Part shown: piece by piece, positions 11,756 to 14,976 of the stretch
How the letters are laid out: the number at the start of each line of letters is the position of its first letter
Numbering within the stretch: position 1 is the stretch's first letter
Source: Frondihabitans sp.
GTDB lineage: Bacteria > Actinomycetota > Actinomycetes > Actinomycetales > Microbacteriaceae
Length of the DNA stretch: 14,976 bases
Direction of reading: 5' to 3'
Assembly (NCBI GenBank): GCA_025464735.1
Contig: JAODMX010000199.1
Span: 1-14,976 of the forward strand
The notes under the pieces: model-generated
Seen by the model: the letters and a program-made list of their open reading frames with translations, nothing else
Told to the model about the DNA's origin: nothing
The model's database searches: none
Program-made: the position numbers and the translations under genes

Positions 11756-14710
11756 TCACCCGGTGACGGAGAGCGTCGACGACCCGCCGGGCAGCTGCCG
11801 CACCTCGATCCGGTCGGCGATCCGCTGCTTGAGCTCCTCGACATGGCTGACGATCCCGACAACGCGACCGTGGGCGGACAGGCGCCCCAGCTCGGTCATC
11901 ACGGCGTCGAGGGTCTCGGAGTCGAGGCTGCCGAAGCCTTCGTCGACGAACAGGGTGCCGAGGTCGAGACCCCCGGCTTCGGCCTGGACGACATCGGCGA
12001 GGCCGAGGGCCAGGCTGAGGGAAGCGTAGAAGGTCTCGCCTCCGGAGAAGCTTTTGGGGTCGCGCGTGGTGTCGGTACGGTGGTCGCGGATGGCGAGGGC
12101 GAGACCGGTCTTGCGGGCTCGGGATCCGGATTCTCGCGACTCTGAGGCTTCGAGCTGGAATCGTCCGCTCGACATGACCGCCAGGCGGGCGTTGGCCGCC
12201 GCGACGACATCGTCGAAGCGCCTGAGGAGCACGTAGGTGCCGAGCGTGACTCCGCGCACGTTGGCAGCGCCGGTGGCCGAGGCGATGTCGGCCATTCGAA
12301 CGACGGCTCGAGCCTCCTCGGCGACGGCGGAACTGGCTTGCACGGCCGCCACCAAGCCCTGCACCGCCGCGTCGACCCGCGCCAGCCGGTCGTTCTCTCG
12401 CGTGAAAAGCTCGGCAGACGCAGCCAGAGCCGTCGAAGCCACCTCAAGCGAAGACGACGCCAGCGCGACAGAGGCCTCCTCGTCGCCGGACAGCGAGGCG
12501 ACCTCGGGCTCCGCGAGCCCGGCGTTCACGACAGCCCAGCTCGAGTCGTGCGAAGCGATCTCGGTGTCAAGCCGTGTCAGTGCGGACCGGTCGAGTGCTG
12601 CGGCTTCGGCCGCAACGACATCGGTGAACCCCGCCTCGGTCACGGCCGCCGTCAGCGACCGTGACCGCGACGTGACCGCTGCCTCGGCTGCGGCAGAGGA
12701 GTCGACCGCGACGAGGGCGGCTTCCACCGCTGCCCGCTCCTGCGCCAGCTCGCGCGCCAATTCAGCGGCCGTCGGGGCGCGCCCGTCGAGCGCCCGAGCG
12801 AGAGTCTCACGATCCGCGGCCAGCGTGGCTCGAGCGGTCTCCGCTCGCGCCGACGACGCCACTCGGGCCAGCCGATCGCTCTCGATCGCTGTGCGCAGCT
12901 CTTCTCCCGCCAGATCGAATGCCTCAAGCGCCGCCGCCGCTTCGTCCACTGCCGCCGCGGACGAGCGCGAGAGCGCCAAGCCGGCCCGTGCCCCCTCGAG
13001 GGCCGAGATGGCGCGGTCGCGGTCGATTCCATCGAGCAGCTTGGCCGCGTCGTCGCGACGGGCGATGGCGGTGGCGACGACGGCCGAGGCCGAGCTGAGG
13101 TTCCGTTCCGCCGCCTCCCGGGCGGCGGCGGCGCGTTCGACCGTCTCGTCGTCGGGGTGCTCGTCGGTGAGGAGGGCGGGCGCAGGATGCTCGCGCGATC
13201 CACACACGGAGCACGCCTCACCCGGCACCAGCGCCAGCGCTAGCTCGCCCGCCATGCCCTCGATCCGGCGACGACGAAGAGCAACCTCCGCATCGACGGC
13301 GTGCGCGGCATCGCGAGCGGCCAGGTCGCGCGCCGCACCGGCCGACATGACGGCGGCCTCCAGCTCGGCGAGCCTGTCGACGTCACCGAGGATCCGGGCA
13401 GCCTGATCGACCGCGGCGACGGCGGCCGGTTCGTCCCGGCGTGCCGCGATGGCGGCCTCAACGGCTGCCACGAGCGGAACTCGCTCGGCGGGGCGCTCGG
13501 CGAGCGACACAGTCGCCGCCGCGATGCGGGCATCGAAGGACTCCACTTCGGCGTCGGCGACCAGAGCCTCCGTCGAGCGGTCGGCGAATCCCGCCTCCAC
13601 AGTGGTCAGGCCGGTCACCGTGGCAATCTCGGCCACGAGTCCGTCGCGCCGGTTGCGGAGCACGGAGGCGTCGATACCGGCGAGGGCCGGATGCGAAGCG
13701 ACCACCTCATCGAGACGACTGCGAGCCTCGGCAGCCACCGCCTGCGCGTCGCGCAGGGCAGCGAGAGGCCCCGTCACCGATGCCGCTCGGCGCCCGGCGT
13801 CGCGTCGAACGCGCGACTCCTCGACGCCGTCGGCCGCGTCGACGAGGGCCGCGCGTCGGGACACGAGCGAACGACGACGCTCCAGAGTGGCAGCGAGCGC
13901 CAGCTGGGCCGCGTGCCGCGAGCGCGCCTCGTCGACCCTCGCCTGCGCGTCGTCGCGGGCGACCCGAGCAGCGGCGACACCGGGCGTCAGCTGCTCGACG
14001 AGCGAGGTAGCCGACTCCGCGGTCAGCTCCGGCTCCCCGGCCGCTTCGCGGGCACGCTCGAGGGCGAGGTCAACGGCGTGATCGGCGGCCTCGACGGTGC
14101 GATTGAACGAACGCTTCATGTCGACCAGCTGCAGCGTCGTCCGCTCGTAGATCTCCGTCCCGAAGAGGGACTCGAGCACCTTCTTCCGGTCTTCGCCCGA
14201 CGACGAGAGAAACTTCGCGAACTCGCCCTGTGGAAGGACGACCGTCTGGACGAATTGCTGCTTGGTGAGCCCCAGGATCCGGGTGATCTCGCCGCCCACC
14301 TCCTGCGCACTCGTCGAGAGGACCTCGCCTGTGACCGCCTCCGGCGTCGCCAACCGCATCAGCGTGGCCGAGGCGTTCGCTCGGGTGAGGCCGGTGCCGC
14401 GAGATTTGGGGCGCCACCACTGCGGGGTGCGCCGGATCCGGTACAGCCCTGCCCCCGTTTCGAACACCAGCTCGACGAAGGGCTCCACCTCGGGCGCCGC
14501 ATGGTGGCTGTGGAGGCGGTCCTGGCTCGAGGTCTCGCCGGCGAGGCTGCCGTAGAGCGCGAAGACGATCGCGTCGATGATGGTCGATTTGCCGCTGCCC
14601 GTCGGACCTTCCAGAAGAAACAATCCCGACTGCCCGAGCGCGCCGAAGTCGACAGAGAACTCGTCGGCGTACGGCCCGATGGCTCGCAACGTGAGCCGGT
14701 GCAGGTACAT
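11756..14710 (-). CDS. sbcC: Exonuclease subunit SbcC (SMC-like ATPase, Rad50 homologue)
   Basis: The 984-residue protein has the split ABC ATPase and long coiled coil of SbcC/Rad50. Walker A is GPTGSGKST (35-43), the Q-loop lies in VVLPQGEFAKFL (157-168), and an Ala/Glu/Arg-rich coiled coil runs from about 200 to 850 with the zinc hook ACSVCGSREHP at its apex (C500, C503). The C-terminal half has the signature FSGGETF (888-894), Walker B LFVDEGFGSLD (920-930) and the H-loop SHVEEL (955-960). With SbcD it forms an ATP-dependent nuclease that opens hairpins and trims blocked DNA ends. The ATG at 14710 shares a base with the sbcD stop (TGATG), so the pair is coupled. The gene is complete. The coiled coil is unusually rich in Ala, typical of high-GC hosts. 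Confidence 0.96.
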   Translation of the reverse strand: MYLHRLTLRAIGPYADEFSVDFGALGQSGLFLLEGPTGSGKSTIIDAIVFALYGSLAGETSSQDRLHSHHAAPEVEPFVELVFETGAGLYRIRRTPQWWRPKSRGTGLTRANASATLMRLATPEAVTGEVLSTSAQEVGGEITRILGLTKQQFVQTVVLPQGEFAKFLSSSGEDRKKVLESLFGTEIYERTTLQLVDMKRSFNRTVEAADHAVDLALERAREAAGEPELTAESATSLVEQLTPGVAAARVARDDAQARVDEARSRHAAQLALAATLERRRSLVSRRAALVDAADGVEESRVRRDAGRRAASVTGPLAALRDAQAVAAEARSRLDEVVASHPALAGIDASVLRNRRDGLVAEIATVTGLTTVEAGFADRSTEALVADAEVESFDARIAAATVSLAERPAERVPLVAAVEAAIAARRDEPAAVAAVDQAARILGDVDRLAELEAAVMSAGAARDLAARDAAHAVDAEVALRRRRIEGMAGELALALVPGEACSVCGSREHPAPALLTDEHPDDETVERAAAAREAAERNLSSASAVVATAIARRDDAAKLLDGIDRDRAISALEGARAGLALSRSSAAAVDEAAAALEAFDLAGEELRTAIESDRLARVASSARAETARATLAADRETLARALDGRAPTAAELARELAQERAAVEAALVAVDSSAAAEAAVTSRSRSLTAAVTEAGFTDVVAAEAAALDRSALTRLDTEIASHDSSWAVVNAGLAEPEVASLSGDEEASVALASSSLEVASTALAASAELFTRENDRLARVDAAVQGLVAAVQASSAVAEEARAVVRMADIASATGAANVRGVTLGTYVLLRRFDDVVAAANARLAVMSSGRFQLEASESRESGSRARKTGLALAIRDHRTDTTRDPKSFSGGETFYASLSLALGLADVVQAEAGGLDLGTLFVDEGFGSLDSETLDAVMTELGRLSAHGRVVGIVSHVEELKQRIADRIEVRQLPGGSSTLSVTG

Positions 14711-14976
14711 CAGGCGCTCGTCTCGGAGGCAAGTGCTGCCTCGTACGCGGTCCCGAGGACGGCGACCTCGGCCTCGCTCGCCTCGCCGCCGGTGGCGTAG
14801 GCCACGAAGTCGCGTGCCACCTCGAGGGGGTCGGTCTCTGCGGTCACCGCGCGACGTTCGGGTGCCACTGCTGCCGCGGCAGGCGCGTGCTGCACGACCA
14901 GCGCGTGCGGGAACCGCTCCGAGACCCGGGCATAGAGCTGCTCAGGATGCACCGGGTCGGTCACAAAGACCCGAAG
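14710..14976 (-). CDS. sbcD: Exonuclease subunit SbcD (Mre11 homologue), C-terminal end, runs off right edge
   Basis: Only the last 88 codons are in the window; the frame is open through the right edge, reading LRVFVTDPVHPEQLYARVSE and then FPHALVVQH, as in the C-terminal capping domain of actinobacterial SbcD, and ending with TDPLEVARDFVAYATGGEAS and a short helix. The metallophosphoesterase catalytic motifs lie outside the window. A GTG at 14964 is internal and is not a start. The stop overlaps the sbcC ATG by one base, the normal sbcDC order. The identification rests on the sbcC neighbour and the LRV.VTD...P..L..R..ERFPH..V.QH pattern. Confidence 0.88.
   Translation of the reverse strand, partial: LRVFVTDPVHPEQLYARVSERFPHALVVQHAPAAAAVAPERRAVTAETDPLEVARDFVAYATGGEASEAEVAVLGTAYEAALASETSA

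Noticed and set aside
11647..11862. A 72-residue N-terminal extension of the acetyltransferase
   Set aside because: It would overlap sbcC and adds Ser/Pro-rich text. YpeA-like proteins begin at the MHIRPF position.
12237..14800. Plus-strand open frames of 389 and 499 codons opposite sbcC
   Set aside because: They mirror the Ala/Glu/Arg codons of the SbcC coiled coil, giving Ser/Ala/Arg-rich or Arg/Gly-rich text with no domain.

Overview
The window reads as chromosomal DNA of a high-GC Gram-positive bacterium, most likely an actinobacterium of the Microbacteriaceae or a near relative. The evidence is strong G/C bias at third codon positions, frequent GTG starts, many start/stop overlaps of the GTGA, ATGA or TGATG kind, and protein sequences of actinobacterial type (AldO-like alditol oxidase, FolP2-like dihydropteroate synthase, RibD-like reductase beside folate genes). 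The family-level assignment is an inference from similarity recalled by eye. I see no tRNA, rRNA, insertion sequence, prophage or CRISPR array.

Every supported gene lies on the minus strand, so transcription runs from high to low coordinates. From the right edge: the end of sbcD and all of sbcC (DNA end-processing nuclease, 11756-14976); a YpeA-like acetyltransferase (11209-11646); a CPBP-family membrane protease-like protein (10147-11118); a RecQ helicase (7975-10137); a coupled pair of an NAD(P)-dependent beta-hydroxyacid dehydrogenase and a PhzF-family protein (6271-7850); an alditol oxidase preceded by an AT-rich palindrome that looks like an operator (4933-6269); a coupled pterin/folate cluster folE - folP2-like - RibD-like reductase (2537-4844); a gene-poor 424-base stretch (2113-2536) with a hairpin, a G-quadruplex motif and a pentanucleotide tandem repeat; a DedA (VTT) domain fused to a CDP-alcohol phosphatidyltransferase (847-2112); a membrane-anchored Ser/Thr-rich protein (307-690); and the start of apbE, which runs off the left edge (1-197).

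The functional units are DNA repair (sbcDC, recQ), a redox and sugar-alcohol group (dehydrogenase, PhzF, alditol oxidase), one-carbon cofactor synthesis (folE-folP-RibD-like), phospholipid synthesis or movement (the fusion), and extracytoplasmic flavinylation (apbE with the Ser/Thr-rich protein).

The points most worth following are the DedA-CDP-alcohol transferase fusion, the pterin cluster with a FolP2-type enzyme and a possible dihydrofolate-reductase stand-in, the Ser/Thr-rich protein next to apbE, and the palindrome in front of the alditol oxidase. No clearly new defence or mobile system is visible.
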